A DNA stretch of 64,000 nt. Origin: Flavobacterium frigidimaris. Its GTDB lineage: Bacteria; Bacteroidota; Bacteroidia; Flavobacteriales; Flavobacteriaceae. The stretch covers positions 1 to 64,000 of the forward strand of contig FQWG01000017.1 of assembly GCA_900129595.1 (NCBI GenBank), in the 5' to 3' direction. A program made the translations under genes and the position numbers. Of this stretch, positions 26,485-35,575 are shown in pieces. The notes beneath the pieces are model-generated. The model saw only the letters and a program-made list of their open reading frames with translations. It was not told the origin of the DNA and ran no database searches. Numbering within the stretch: the first letter of the stretch is position 1; each line of letters begins with the position of its first letter.

Positions 26485-27231
26485 TTATTTCCAGTGTAAT
26501 TCTAAAGCAAAGCAGGTTTTCTCCCCTTTTGTAATACTGAATGTTGCCGTTGTATGATTATCATCTTCACTTTCGTGAATGACTACAGTATCTTTTAACG
26601 AAAGCTCTTTCATGAAATTCATTTCGAAACTTTTTACTTCTTGTTTCATAATTCGTTTTTCATCTACATGATCTAAACACCATTCCAGATATTTGACATT
26701 GTTTACGTGATTAACAATGTCTAAATCAGATAAATAAACTGTCTTTTCGAAAACGGCTTCTTTTTCGTGATTGATATTGATTTTTGAAAATCCTTCAGTT
26801 GTCGCTCTCTTTTCAGGGAATAATTCGAAATGTTCGAATGGTAAAGCCAGAGGTTCCGGACGACGCGACTGTGTATTAAAAACGGCCCAATACGTTTCGC
26901 AGCCGACTATTTTTTTTCCATTTACATACATTTCGAGCGCACGCACTGAACGGGAATTTTCTAAGCTGTTAATCCATGTTTTTACTGTTACAACATCCTG
27001 CCATTTTGGTAAAGCGCTAACTTCTACACGCATACGGCTTAAAACCCAGGCTTGATGGAATTCCTGCATATCAAAAAAACTAATGCCGCCAACTTCTGAA
27101 TGTGCAGCAGCTGTTAATTGTAAAATATTACATAAGTCTGTATATTTTAAAAAGCCATTTGGTGTGCATTGCGTAAAATTGATTTCCCAGTCTTTGCTTA
27201 AAACTGAAGTGAAATTTGGTGATATAGGCAT
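26485..27231 (-). CDS. Acyl-ACP thioesterase (FatA/B-like)
   Basis: 248 residues, a double hot-dog fold thioesterase that frees fatty acids from acyl carrier protein. The first domain has LCNILQLTAAAHSE and QAWVLSRMRVEV; the second has the catalytic segment LDIVNHVNNVKYLEW, matching the Asn/His region of plant FatA/FatB (HVNNVKY). The gene stands alone: it is convergent with the rtcB operon and about 90 bp downstream of the gene at 27322. Confidence 0.9.
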   Translation of the reverse strand: MPISPNFTSVLSKDWEINFTQCTPNGFLKYTDLCNILQLTAAAHSEVGGISFFDMQEFHQAWVLSRMRVEVSALPKWQDVVTVKTWINSLENSRSVRALEMYVNGKKIVGCETYWAVFNTQSRRPEPLALPFEHFELFPEKRATTEGFSKININHEKEAVFEKTVYLSDLDIVNHVNNVKYLEWCLDHVDEKRIMKQEVKSFEMNFMKELSLKDTVVIHESEDDNHTTATFSITKGEKTCFALELHWK

Positions 27232-27321
27232 TTTTGAATTTTAGATTATTGATTTTATTTTGTTTTTTTTCGAAGAATAGAATATAGAGTATCGATTGAT
27301 CTTACTTTAGAAGATTTTGTT

Positions 27322-28713
27322 TTAATCTCCACCGCCACCACAGCCACCACAGGAGCTGCCACAAGAACTTCCGCAGGAACTTCCTGATGAAGAGTCAGAA
27401 GAAGTTCCACAAGAACTTCCGGAAGAGCCTTCATAATTATTACTTCTGTTTACTTCCGCTATTAGTGGTATAAATGCCGGAGCTATTACTGCAGTACTAA
27501 ATAGAAAATAATTCCATTGCCAGTTATTTTCGATTTGTCTGGCAGGTAAAATTTCTTTTTTATATAGATTTGTTATGGTATCAATACTAATAAGTCTTGT
27601 TAACCTGTATAGAAAAAAGATGGCAGAAATGATAAAGACTATAAGAACAAATATAATGAGTCCCACTGGTTTATTTCTGGCAAAGCCTGTCATAAAGCGG
27701 ATATATCCAAACATAAAAAGTAGCGCAAGAATAACAAAGTTGAGATAAAACAATTTATTGAATTTTTTAGATTTAATAAAATATTTTTCAAATGCATCCA
27801 TGCAGTTTGGTATATTTATAAAAACGGGTTTTCTTTTCATGCGGGCAACTAGCGTTGAGTAAACGCTTTTTCCAAATTCAGTCAAAGATTTCGTTATCTC
27901 AATTTGTTCATCCGTTAAAGTGGTTTTGTTTTCGGTAAGATTAATAATGTTATAAGGTTGTATTTCAACTGTTTTATTGTCAATCAATTCATTTACCACA
28001 CCATTAATTACATTAGATATTTTTTGAGTTTTAAGATAAATTAATTCATAAGGCTCAAGGTCGTAAATAAATGAATTTGGATCAAATTTACGGGCAATTT
28101 GTCGAAGTTTTACTTTATTGTAGATATCCAGTATTTTAAATGTAAGGAGAGATAAAATGATAAAACCAATGAGGAAATAGGGATTATCAATGGTAATATA
28201 AATTGGTTTTAAAAGATAATAAAATGGGAATGTTAATGGCAGAAATACCATCAGGCCATTACTGATAAATGATCTCAATTTTATTTTTGCTTTATCTAAA
28301 TTCAAACTTTCATACATTCCGTCAAACTCCCAGATATCTTTGGGTTGAGTGCCAAAAGTCGATTCGTATAGAATATTAGTCTGCTCTTTTGCTTTTCTGA
28401 ATCTTTGAAAATCTTCTCTGTTATGCGTAGATGGAACGTGCTGAATTTGTTTACCAAGTAATTTGCAAAATCGCTGATAAGATTGAGTAAAAATTAAATG
28501 CAGGTGCCATACGGTATCAACTGTTTCAGATGGAGAAACCATTGACTCAGAAATGGATGCCAGGTACATGAATTTTTTATATTCTAAAATGGCTTTTTTA
28601 GTAAAGTTTTTTGTCCAGAAGTTTTCTTGTGCAAGCCTTAATGAAAAACCAAATTCACTTGATGAATCATCAAAATCAAATTGCAGAATCGTATTCCAAA
28701 GTACGTTATCCAT
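27322..28713 (-). CDS. Membrane protein with N-terminal GRDP-like domain and Ser/Cys/Gly-rich tail (TIGR04222-like)
   Basis: 463 residues. The N-terminal 130 residues contain ETVDTVWHLHLIFTQSYQRF, a motif shared with plant glycine-rich-domain proteins (DUF1399) and the TIGR04222 membrane family. Two hydrophobic segments lie near 145-200 and two to three more near 320-430. The protein ends with a tail of about 35 residues made of SSCGSS-like units and closing CGGCGGGGD. It resembles the TIGR04222 group, whose function is unknown. Monocistronic as far as can be seen. Confidence 0.75.
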   Translation of the reverse strand: MDNVLWNTILQFDFDDSSSEFGFSLRLAQENFWTKNFTKKAILEYKKFMYLASISESMVSPSETVDTVWHLHLIFTQSYQRFCKLLGKQIQHVPSTHNREDFQRFRKAKEQTNILYESTFGTQPKDIWEFDGMYESLNLDKAKIKLRSFISNGLMVFLPLTFPFYYLLKPIYITIDNPYFLIGFIILSLLTFKILDIYNKVKLRQIARKFDPNSFIYDLEPYELIYLKTQKISNVINGVVNELIDNKTVEIQPYNIINLTENKTTLTDEQIEITKSLTEFGKSVYSTLVARMKRKPVFINIPNCMDAFEKYFIKSKKFNKLFYLNFVILALLFMFGYIRFMTGFARNKPVGLIIFVLIVFIISAIFFLYRLTRLISIDTITNLYKKEILPARQIENNWQWNYFLFSTAVIAPAFIPLIAEVNRSNNYEGSSGSSCGTSSDSSSGSSCGSSCGSSCGGCGGGGD

Positions 28714-28755
28714 ATTTTTAGTTTGCAGGAAGTAGTATATATTTAAAATTATTTA

Positions 28756-29673
28756 TCACAAAGATTTTTCAATATAATCTATAATTGTTTTTCGATCATT
28801 TGCATAGTCAAACCATTTTGTAACTTCATTCCTTTTGAACCAGGTAAGTTGTCTTTTTGAGAAACGTCTGGTATTTTTCTTAATTTCTTCAATAGCAAAA
28901 GGAAGTGAGAAATCTCCGTCAAAATAACTAAATAATTCTCTATAACCGACAGTTTGAAGCGCATTTAACGATTTATTAGGATATAGTAATTGTGCTTCTT
29001 CAAGCAAACCTTGCTGTATCATAATATCAACTCGCTGATTAATTCTGTCGTAAATAATTTGTCTGTCAGCTTCTAAGCCAATCAAAACTGGAGTGAAATT
29101 TCTGTTATTTTTCTTTTGATTTAAAAAAGAAGAATATGGTTTGTGAGTTCCGATGCAAACTTCTGTGAAACGCATCATTCTTTGTGGATTCTGAAGTGTT
29201 TGAGGGTTTTCTAATGTTATCTTTTGATAATAATCCGGATCTAAACTTTTTAGTTGCTCCTGTAGATATTCTATTCCAAGCTTTTCATAATTGGCATTTA
29301 TTTCAGAACGGATTTCGGGATCTATTTCAGGAAATTCATCGAATCCCTTTAAAATAGCATCGACATACAATCCTGAACCACCAATTAGAATTACAAAATC
29401 ATTGTTTTGAAACAATTCTTCTAATTTATAAAGTGCTTCTTTTTCGTAATCTCCAACAGTATAATTTTCGAAAATAGATTTATTCTGAATGAAATGATGT
29501 GTTGCAGCCTTTAATTCGTCTGGATTAGGAACGGCTGTACCAATTGTCATTTCTTTAAAAAACTGACGGCTGTCGCAAGATATTATTTCGCATTTAAAAT
29601 GTTGAGCCAAAGCGATACTCAGGGCAGTTTTGCCTATAGCTGTTGGTCCGACGATGGTAATTAAGTGTTTCAT
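28756..29673 (-). CDS. miaA: tRNA dimethylallyltransferase
   Basis: 305 residues. Transfers the dimethylallyl group to A37 of tRNAs reading UNN codons. P-loop VGPTAIGKTALS near the N-terminus, then SCDSRQFFKEMTIGTAVP, GGSGLYVDAIL, LQNPQRMMRFTEV and KRQLTWFKRNE, the family signatures. It lies 42 bp before the next minus-strand gene (27322), but the functions are unrelated. Confidence 0.95.
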   Translation of the reverse strand: MKHLITIVGPTAIGKTALSIALAQHFKCEIISCDSRQFFKEMTIGTAVPNPDELKAATHHFIQNKSIFENYTVGDYEKEALYKLEELFQNNDFVILIGGSGLYVDAILKGFDEFPEIDPEIRSEINANYEKLGIEYLQEQLKSLDPDYYQKITLENPQTLQNPQRMMRFTEVCIGTHKPYSSFLNQKKNNRNFTPVLIGLEADRQIIYDRINQRVDIMIQQGLLEEAQLLYPNKSLNALQTVGYRELFSYFDGDFSLPFAIEEIKKNTRRFSKRQLTWFKRNEVTKWFDYANDRKTIIDYIEKSL

Positions 29674-29825
29674 ATTTTTTAGCCCAGATGGAAGTGAAAA
29701 CCCCGGACTTATATTGGTTAGTTTTTTTAGGATAAATGAGCGACTTTAGAAGCTCCTTTTATACTTTTAAAAAACAACAAAGATAAGGAGGAGTTGTAAT
29801 GTACAGCTGGAATAGCTCCTTAAAA

Positions 29826-30665
29826 TTAATTATTAGATAATTCAGTTCCACATTCATGGCAATATTTTGCACTATCAAAATGCATTTGTGCATTGCAGTT
29901 TTTGCATGCTTTTTTTGAGCTGACGGAATTACCGCGTAAACTGCTTTTGGCAAATTCTGCAGTAACGATCCCTGTTGGGACAGCAATGATCCCGTAACCC
30001 ATAATCATCACCAGTGAGGCTAAAAACTGACCTAGGGGAGATGCGGGTGAAATATCGCCATAACCAACGGTAGTAAGGGTTACGATAGCCCAATAAATTC
30101 CCATAGGAATACTTGTAAAACCGCTTTCCTTGCCTTCGACAACGTACATCAAGGAACCAATAATCACGGCACTGATAAGAACGAAATAGATGAAAACCAT
30201 AATTTTTTCTTTGCTGGCTTCCATAGCTTCCTTAAGCTGGATTGATTGTTGCGAAATTTGCGGAATATGTAAAATTTTAAACAATCTGAAGAAACGCAGG
30301 ACTCTAACGATTGTAAGAACATTTGTTGCGGGGAAAAATATCGATAAATACATAGGTAATATCGCCATTAGATCGATAATTCCGTAAAAACTGAAAACAT
30401 ATTTTACAGGTTTTTGTATCGAAATAATACGTAAGATATATTCGATAGTAAAGAAAACGGTGATCACCCATTCGCAAATCACAAGATAGGAGTGGTATTT
30501 AAGATTAATACCTTCTACGGTATCCATCATGACTAAAAGTACACTCAATAAAATAAGGCCTAAAAGTACCAAATCAAACAGACGTCCCAGTATGGTATTC
30601 GTACCATAAAGGATGATTTGGGTCTTTTGTCTAAAAAGCTCGTATTTTGATTTTATTTTTTTCAT
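29826..30665 (-). CDS. Voltage-gated-type potassium channel with C-terminal zinc ribbon
   Basis: 279 residues. Six transmembrane segments; S4 is VLRFFRLFK with regular Arg spacing, and the pore loop carries the K+ selectivity filter TVGYGD. After S6 (VPTGIVTAEFA) comes a short cytoplasmic tail with CKNCNA...KYCHECG, a four-Cys zinc ribbon. Channels of this type (Kch/KvAP-like) carry K+ across the inner membrane; the zinc ribbon could be a regulatory or assembly module. Confidence 0.9.
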   Translation of the reverse strand: MKKIKSKYELFRQKTQIILYGTNTILGRLFDLVLLGLILLSVLLVMMDTVEGINLKYHSYLVICEWVITVFFTIEYILRIISIQKPVKYVFSFYGIIDLMAILPMYLSIFFPATNVLTIVRVLRFFRLFKILHIPQISQQSIQLKEAMEASKEKIMVFIYFVLISAVIIGSLMYVVEGKESGFTSIPMGIYWAIVTLTTVGYGDISPASPLGQFLASLVMIMGYGIIAVPTGIVTAEFAKSSLRGNSVSSKKACKNCNAQMHFDSAKYCHECGTELSNN

Positions 30666-30695
30666 CTCGGCGAAGATAATGAAAGTTTTGGATTG

Positions 30696-32057
30696 TTAAA
30701 AATGAAGTGTTTTAAGGGATTTGCTTTTGCGGATGTAATTTTGAATAATATTTTTAACATCGCGGTTGTGTTGCATTGGGATTAAAATATTTTTTAAAAT
30801 ATCAATATTGGTAACCTGATAGTTTAAATCATAAAAGGCGTATCCCTGATAAATTCCGTTTTCGATCAATATTGCGCTTCTTTCGTTCACATTTCTTCCT
30901 CTGTCAATGAGAATCATGCTTTTATTGTCAAAACTATTCTCAGATATAAATTGTTGCACTCTGGCATTGTAGACTTCAGGAGTAATTTCTCCAATGCAGG
31001 CGCCATCACATTCTTTTATTTTATATTGAAAACACTCTTTTTTTGTTTGATATAGTCCTGTTAACTTTTGGCATAAATGGTACTTCGCAGTGAATTTGAA
31101 AAGTACATTTTTACCTTCTTGTAAAGTAGCAAACGATGTGATTTCTTTTTTACGGCCATCTGCTTTTTCGAGTTTCAGGTTGATGTAGCCATTGGCGTCT
31201 TTTTCAGCATATAAAGCATATTGAAAAATCGTTTTTCGTCCAGAACGGTTATATCTTGGCCTGTTTATCTTTATTTCTTCGCTTTCTTTCAATAGTGCGA
31301 TTAATTCGCTTCCGGTTTCATCATAAGTAATGGTGAAAACTTCAGCTTGAATTTTTTTACTTTTAGTTGTAATTCCTGTAAAATGCTGATTGACTCTTTT
31401 TTTTATATTTTGGCTTTTACCAATATAAATCAGTGTTCCTCCTTCATTATAAATATAGTAAACGCCAGTTTTTGTAGGCATCTGAGATAAAAGATCGAGG
31501 AATTTTGGAGCAATTCCTTTTTCAACTTCCAGTTTTATAAAATCTTTTACGATGGTTTTTTCTAAGTCTTTTTCTAAAAGCATTTTGAACAACTTGGTTG
31601 TTGCCATTGCGTCTCCACTTGCGCGATGCCTGTCTGCCATTGGAATTCCGAGGGCACGAACCAATTTTCCTAAACTATAAGAGGGCTGTTCCGGGATTAA
31701 TTTTTTAGCCAGTTCAACCGTACAAAGTGTTCTGGCTTCGAAATCATAACCCAAACGTCTGAATTCGGTGCGAAGAATTCTATAATCGAAAGAGGCGTTG
31801 TGAGCGACAATAATACAATCAGAAGTGATTTCGATAATTCGTTTTGCTACTTCAAAAAATTTTGGAGCAGAACGTAACATAGCATTATTGATTCCTGTTA
31901 ATTTTACCACAAAAGGCTGAATCGGAATTTCAGGATTAACAAGGCTAATGAATTGGTCGACTACTTCGTGGCCATCAAATTTATAAATGGCGATTTCAGT
32001 AATTCCTTCTTCGTTAAACTGGCCTCCAGTGGTTTCTATGTCTAGTATTGCGTACAA
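30696..32057 (-). CDS. DnaQ-type exonuclease fused to GIY-YIG (UvrC/Cho-like) nuclease
   Basis: 453 residues. The N-terminal half (1-165) is a DEDDh exonuclease: LDIETTGG, VAHNASFDYRIL, HRASGDAMATTKLF. From about 190 a GIY-YIG domain follows (GVYYIYNEGGTLIYIGKSQN, then KKRVNQHF), as in the 5' nuclease of UvrC and Cho. The rest resembles the Cys-rich middle of UvrC-like proteins (CDGACIGE). Both nuclease active sites look intact. The frame opens with TTG at 32057 giving MYAILDIETTGG; no ATG was seen upstream in frame. A repair or proofreading role is inferred. Confidence 0.88.
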   Translation of the reverse strand: MYAILDIETTGGQFNEEGITEIAIYKFDGHEVVDQFISLVNPEIPIQPFVVKLTGINNAMLRSAPKFFEVAKRIIEITSDCIIVAHNASFDYRILRTEFRRLGYDFEARTLCTVELAKKLIPEQPSYSLGKLVRALGIPMADRHRASGDAMATTKLFKMLLEKDLEKTIVKDFIKLEVEKGIAPKFLDLLSQMPTKTGVYYIYNEGGTLIYIGKSQNIKKRVNQHFTGITTKSKKIQAEVFTITYDETGSELIALLKESEEIKINRPRYNRSGRKTIFQYALYAEKDANGYINLKLEKADGRKKEITSFATLQEGKNVLFKFTAKYHLCQKLTGLYQTKKECFQYKIKECDGACIGEITPEVYNARVQQFISENSFDNKSMILIDRGRNVNERSAILIENGIYQGYAFYDLNYQVTNIDILKNILIPMQHNRDVKNIIQNYIRKSKSLKTLHF

Positions 32058-32130
32058 ATTCAGTATTCAGTCTCAGTTTTTAGTATTCAGTTTGCTTGTA
32101 GGTGCGCACCGCAGTGCGTCTTATGGATAT
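32058..32130. repeat. Word-repeat element plus gcgcac palindrome
   Basis: Contains attcagtattcagtctcag and a second tattcag copy, then ggtgcgcaccgcagtgcgtc, which can fold as gcgcac / gtgcgt. It lies between two minus-strand genes and resembles the other dispersed noncoding repeats of the window. Confidence 0.5.
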
Positions 32131-32145
32131 GTGGTTTTTGAAAAA

Positions 32146-32805
32146 TCAACGACCTCCAAAAATGCTGCTTCCAATTCTAACCATTGTACTTCCGCATTCT
32201 ATCGCAAGTTGGTAATCGCCTGACATTCCCATTGAAATAGTTTTCAGATCGCAGTTTTCAGTTTTTATCTTTTTAATGGAATCAAAAATAGATTTTAAAT
32301 GTGTAAATTCTTTTTTAATCTGGTTTTTATCTTCTGTAAATGTTGCCATTCCCATTAATCCTAAGATACGAATATTTTTCATTTCTTTGAATTCTGGTGA
32401 AAATAATAATTCATTTAATTCATTTTCGTCTAAACCAAATTTAGATTCTTCTTCAGCAATATATATTTGAAGCAAACAATCGATAATTCTGTTGTTTTTT
32501 AATGCTTGTTTATTGATTTCCTGCAATAACTTCAAACTGTCAACACCGTGAATCAGGCTCACAAAAGGAGCCATAAACTTCACTTTGTTAGACTGCACGT
32601 GACCAATCATGTGCCATTGAATGTCTTTTGGCATTTCTTCGTACTTATCAACCATTTCCTGGATTTTGTTTTCTCCAAAAATGCGTTGACCAGATTCATA
32701 TGCCTGCATTAAATCTGAAACAGGTTTAGTTTTAGAAACAGCAACCAGAGTTACATGTTCCGGTAAAGTTGCTTTGATTGTATTTAAATTCGATTGTATC
32801 GACAT
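32146..32805 (-). CDS. Pyridoxal phosphate homeostasis protein YggS
   Basis: 219 residues from the ATG at 32805; an in-frame upstream start at 32886 would add 27 basic residues overlapping the neighbour's 3' end and is unlikely. A PLP-binding TIM barrel of the YggS/PROSC family: PLP lysine K25 in VAVSKTKP, then GENKIQE, WHMIGHVQSNK, GLMGMATF, SMGMSGDY and VRIGSSIFG. It manages free PLP and amino acid balance. It starts 13 bp after the 3-hydroxybutyryl-CoA dehydrogenase stop. Confidence 0.94.
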   Translation of the reverse strand: MSIQSNLNTIKATLPEHVTLVAVSKTKPVSDLMQAYESGQRIFGENKIQEMVDKYEEMPKDIQWHMIGHVQSNKVKFMAPFVSLIHGVDSLKLLQEINKQALKNNRIIDCLLQIYIAEEESKFGLDENELNELLFSPEFKEMKNIRILGLMGMATFTEDKNQIKKEFTHLKSIFDSIKKIKTENCDLKTISMGMSGDYQLAIECGSTMVRIGSSIFGGR

Positions 32806-32818
32806 GGTATTTCTTTTT

Positions 32819-33709
32819 TTATGAAATAAATTGCTTAGAGATTTTCTCTGCTTTTTTACTTTCACTATAATCATAAAAACCTTCACCGGATTTTACTCCT
32901 AATTTTCCGGCTCTAACCATATTTACTAATAAAGGGCACGGAGCATATTTAGGATTTTTGAATCCTTCGTACATTACATTTAAAATCGCAAGGCAAACGT
33001 CAAGTCCAATAAAATCAGCTAGTTGAAGTGGTCCCATTGGATGTCCCATTCCTAATTTCATTACGGTATCAATCTCGTAAACTCCGGCAACTTTATTATA
33101 TAACGTTTCGATGGCTTCGTTTAGCATAGGCATTAAAATTCTGTTTGCCACAAAACCGGGATAATCGTTTACTTCAACAGGAGTTTTTCCTAATTTTTCA
33201 GATAAATCCATGATGATTTTAGTTACTTCATCGCTGGTATTGTAACCGCGAATAATTTCGACCAATTTCATAATTGGCACCGGATTCATAAAATGCATCC
33301 CTATGACGCGTTCAGGATGTGCCACTACGGCTCCAATTTGTGTTATTGAAATCGAAGAAGTATTGGTTGCTAAAATAGTATTATGAGAACAAGCTTCGTT
33401 TAATTGTTTGAAGATGTTTAGTTTTAACTCTACATTTTCTGTAGCAGCTTCAACCACTAAATCAACGCCAACAACGCCATCTTTAATATCAGTATACGTA
33501 ATAATATTAGTGATAGTTTTAGCAACATCTTCCTGGGTTATGGTTCCTTTAGACAACATTCGGTCTAAGTTTGAGGCAATAGTTGCCATTCCTTTGTCTA
33601 ATGATTTCTCAGAAACGTCAATTAGTTTTACAGTAAAACCACTTTGTGCAAATGTATGAGCAATTCCGTTACCCATTGTTCCTGCACCAATTACAGCTAT
33701 AGTTTTCAT
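32819..33709 (-). CDS. 3-hydroxybutyryl-CoA dehydrogenase
   Basis: 296 residues. NAD-binding GAGTMGNGIAHTFAQSG at the N-terminus; catalytic His/Glu region GMHFMNPVP and LVEIIRG; NDYPGFVANRI and GMGHPMGPLQLADFIGLD complete the HAD family core. It oxidises or reduces 3-hydroxyacyl-CoA (fatty acid or butyrate-type metabolism). It probably shares a transcript with the YggS gene 13 bp downstream. Confidence 0.94.
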   Translation of the reverse strand: MKTIAVIGAGTMGNGIAHTFAQSGFTVKLIDVSEKSLDKGMATIASNLDRMLSKGTITQEDVAKTITNIITYTDIKDGVVGVDLVVEAATENVELKLNIFKQLNEACSHNTILATNTSSISITQIGAVVAHPERVIGMHFMNPVPIMKLVEIIRGYNTSDEVTKIIMDLSEKLGKTPVEVNDYPGFVANRILMPMLNEAIETLYNKVAGVYEIDTVMKLGMGHPMGPLQLADFIGLDVCLAILNVMYEGFKNPKYAPCPLLVNMVRAGKLGVKSGEGFYDYSESKKAEKISKQFIS

Positions 33710-33735
33710 TTTATCTTAGATATTATATTTATGAT

Positions 33736-33777
33736 TTAGCCACGAATTCACCAATTGATTCGTGAATTCGTGGCTAA
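33736..33777. repeat. Perfect 15-bp palindrome between two minus-strand genes
   Basis: ttagccacgaattca pairs with tgaattcgtggctaa across a 12-base loop. There is no clear T-run on the minus-strand exit side, so a terminator role is uncertain. The words match the cacgaattcgtgg family seen elsewhere in the window. Confidence 0.7.
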
Positions 33778-33798
33778 TTTTATTTTAAAAAGCTTCAA

Positions 33799-34764
33799 TT
33801 ATTTTTGGAAACAATCAATGATTTGATATGCTACTCTTAAGGCATCAGTTGCTTGCTCAAGCGTTACAACTGGAGTTGTATCTGTTTTTATCGCATTTGC
33901 GAATGATTCTAATTCGTCGAGAATGGCATTGTTTTGCTCTACATCAGGATTGGTAAAATAGATTTGTTTTTTTATGCCTTCGGCATTTTGAAGGATCATA
34001 TCAAAATCTCCCGGAATTTCCGGTGCATCTTTCATACGGACTACTTCACATTTTTTCTCTAAAAAGTCAACTGAAATGTAAGCATCTTTTTGAAAGAAGC
34101 GCGTTTTGCGCATGTTTTTCATCGAAATCCTACTTGCCGTTAAATTGGCAACACATCCGTTTTCGAATTCAATTCTGGCGTTTGCAATATCAGGAGTATC
34201 ACTGATTACCGAAACTCCACTGGCATGAATGTCTTTTACTTTTGAGTGAACAACACTCAAAATTGCATCAATATCATGAATCATTAAATCCAGCACTACC
34301 GGAACATCTGTACCACGCGGATTAAACTCTGCTAAACGATGTGTTTCTATAAACATTGGATTTTCGATCATGTTTTTAGTTGCAATAAACGCAGGATTAA
34401 AGCGCTCAACATGACCCACCTGACCTTTTACGTTGTATTCTTTGGCCAAAGCAATAATTTCTTCGGCTTCTTCAACGGTATTGGCAATTGGTTTTTCTAT
34501 AAAGATATGTTTTCCTGATTTTATGGCTACCTTAGCACATTTATAGTGAGAAAGTGTTGGAGTGACAATATCGATGACATCCACAGCGTGGATTAATTTT
34601 GCAATAGTACTGAAGTTTTTATAGCCAAATTCTTTTGATATTCGTTCGGCATTTTCTTGATTTTCGTCGTAAAATCCAACTAATTCGTATTGGTCAGATT
34701 GTTGTAATAAGCGTAAATGTATTTTACCAAGATGACCAGCACCTAAAACTCCTACTTTTAACAT
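33799..34764 (-). CDS. Gfo/Idh/MocA family oxidoreductase
   Basis: 321 residues from the ATG at 34764 (MLKVGVLGAGHLGKIHLR); the longer frame starting at 34821 would add a hydrophobic stretch before the Rossmann fold. Visible: GAGHLGKIH for NAD(P), EKPIANTVEEAEEI (the EKP motif with catalytic Lys), VGHVERFNPAF, and DLMIHDID. These match the family and often indicate UDP-sugar or inositol dehydrogenases; the substrate is not evident. It is monocistronic or heads the 3HB-dehydrogenase/YggS group. Confidence 0.9.
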   Translation of the reverse strand: MLKVGVLGAGHLGKIHLRLLQQSDQYELVGFYDENQENAERISKEFGYKNFSTIAKLIHAVDVIDIVTPTLSHYKCAKVAIKSGKHIFIEKPIANTVEEAEEIIALAKEYNVKGQVGHVERFNPAFIATKNMIENPMFIETHRLAEFNPRGTDVPVVLDLMIHDIDAILSVVHSKVKDIHASGVSVISDTPDIANARIEFENGCVANLTASRISMKNMRKTRFFQKDAYISVDFLEKKCEVVRMKDAPEIPGDFDMILQNAEGIKKQIYFTNPDVEQNNAILDELESFANAIKTDTTPVVTLEQATDALRVAYQIIDCFQK

Positions 34765-34857
34765 GAGAATGTATTTTAAACAAAAATATAATTTATTTGT
34801 TGAAAGTAAAAGTGAATGCAATAAAGATTTAGCGATTTAATAATTAAAAATCAATAT

Positions 34858-34886
34858 TTGATTTCCTATTTACTTTCTTATTTTTG
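34858..34886 (+). promoter_or_regulatory. Promoter of pcm (TTG-N18-TATTTTTG)
   Basis: TTG at 34858-34860 and TATTTTTG at 34879-34886 with 18 bp between. It includes the first TTG of the long pcm frame, so that codon is promoter DNA rather than a start. Confidence 0.75.
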
Positions 34887-34907
34887 CAAAAATTAAACCT
34901 ACCTATT

Positions 34908-35549
34908 TTGAAAGACACTGCCAAACATCAAGGACTTCGTAATCAATTAGTAAGCACTTTAGAACAAAAAGGAATTACCGACAGAGCAGTTTTGGATGCG
35001 ATAAAAAAAATCCCAAGACACCTTTTTTTGAATTCCAGTTTTGAAGATTATGCTTATCAGGATAAGGCTTTTCCTATAGGAGCTGGTCAAACAATATCAC
35101 AGCCGTACACCGTTGCTTTTCAATCACAATTATTAGAAGTAAAAAAGGAGCATAAAATTCTGGAAATTGGTACCGGTTCAGGTTATCAAACAGCTGTATT
35201 GTGTATGCTGGGTGCTAAAGTTTTTAGTGTCGAAAGGCAAAATGAATTGTTTAAAACCACCTCAAACTTGTTTCCTAAATTAAATATTCGTCCTAAGCAT
35301 CTGTCTTTTGGCGATGGATATAAAGGTTTGCCAAGTTATGCGCCGTTTGACAGTATCATTGTTACGGCAGGTGCACCTTTTATTCCTCAGCCTTTAATGG
35401 CACAATTAAAGATAGGAGGAAGACTGGTTATTCCGTTAGGAGAAGACGTTCAGATTATGACATTATTGATTCGTAAAAATGAAACGCAATTTGAGAAACA
35501 TGAGTTTGGAGAATTTCGATTTGTTCCTTTATTAGAAGATAAAAACTAG
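34908..35549 (+). CDS. pcm: Protein-L-isoaspartate O-methyltransferase
   Basis: 213 residues if the TTG at 34908 is the start (protein begins KDTAKHQGLRNQLV after Met). The frame remains open to a TTG at 34884, but that codon is inside the -7 box. Motifs: IPRHLF, AFPIGAGQTISQPYTVAFQ, the SAM-binding LEIGTGSGYQTAVL, VFSVERQ, and GDGYKGLPSYAPFDSIIVTA. It methylates isoaspartyl residues in aged proteins so they can be repaired. Confidence 0.92.
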   Translation: MKDTAKHQGLRNQLVSTLEQKGITDRAVLDAIKKIPRHLFLNSSFEDYAYQDKAFPIGAGQTISQPYTVAFQSQLLEVKKEHKILEIGTGSGYQTAVLCMLGAKVFSVERQNELFKTTSNLFPKLNIRPKHLSFGDGYKGLPSYAPFDSIIVTAGAPFIPQPLMAQLKIGGRLVIPLGEDVQIMTLLIRKNETQFEKHEFGEFRFVPLLEDKN

Positions 35550-35550
35550 A

Positions 35551-35575
35551 AAAAGCCCAGTAATGGGCTTTTTTA
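35551..35575. terminator. Shared terminator between pcm and fic
   Basis: Stem agccca / tgggct with loop gtaa, A-run on the left and T-run on the right; it overlaps the last bases of the convergent fic gene and can serve both strands. Confidence 0.8.

Noticed and set aside
33736..33777. Palindrome as terminator of the Gfo/Idh gene
   Set aside because: Perfect stem but no T-run on the minus-strand exit side; kept as a repeat.
34884..34907. TTG at 34884 as start of pcm
   Set aside because: The codon is inside the -7 box TATTTTTG; the family start fits the TTG at 34908.
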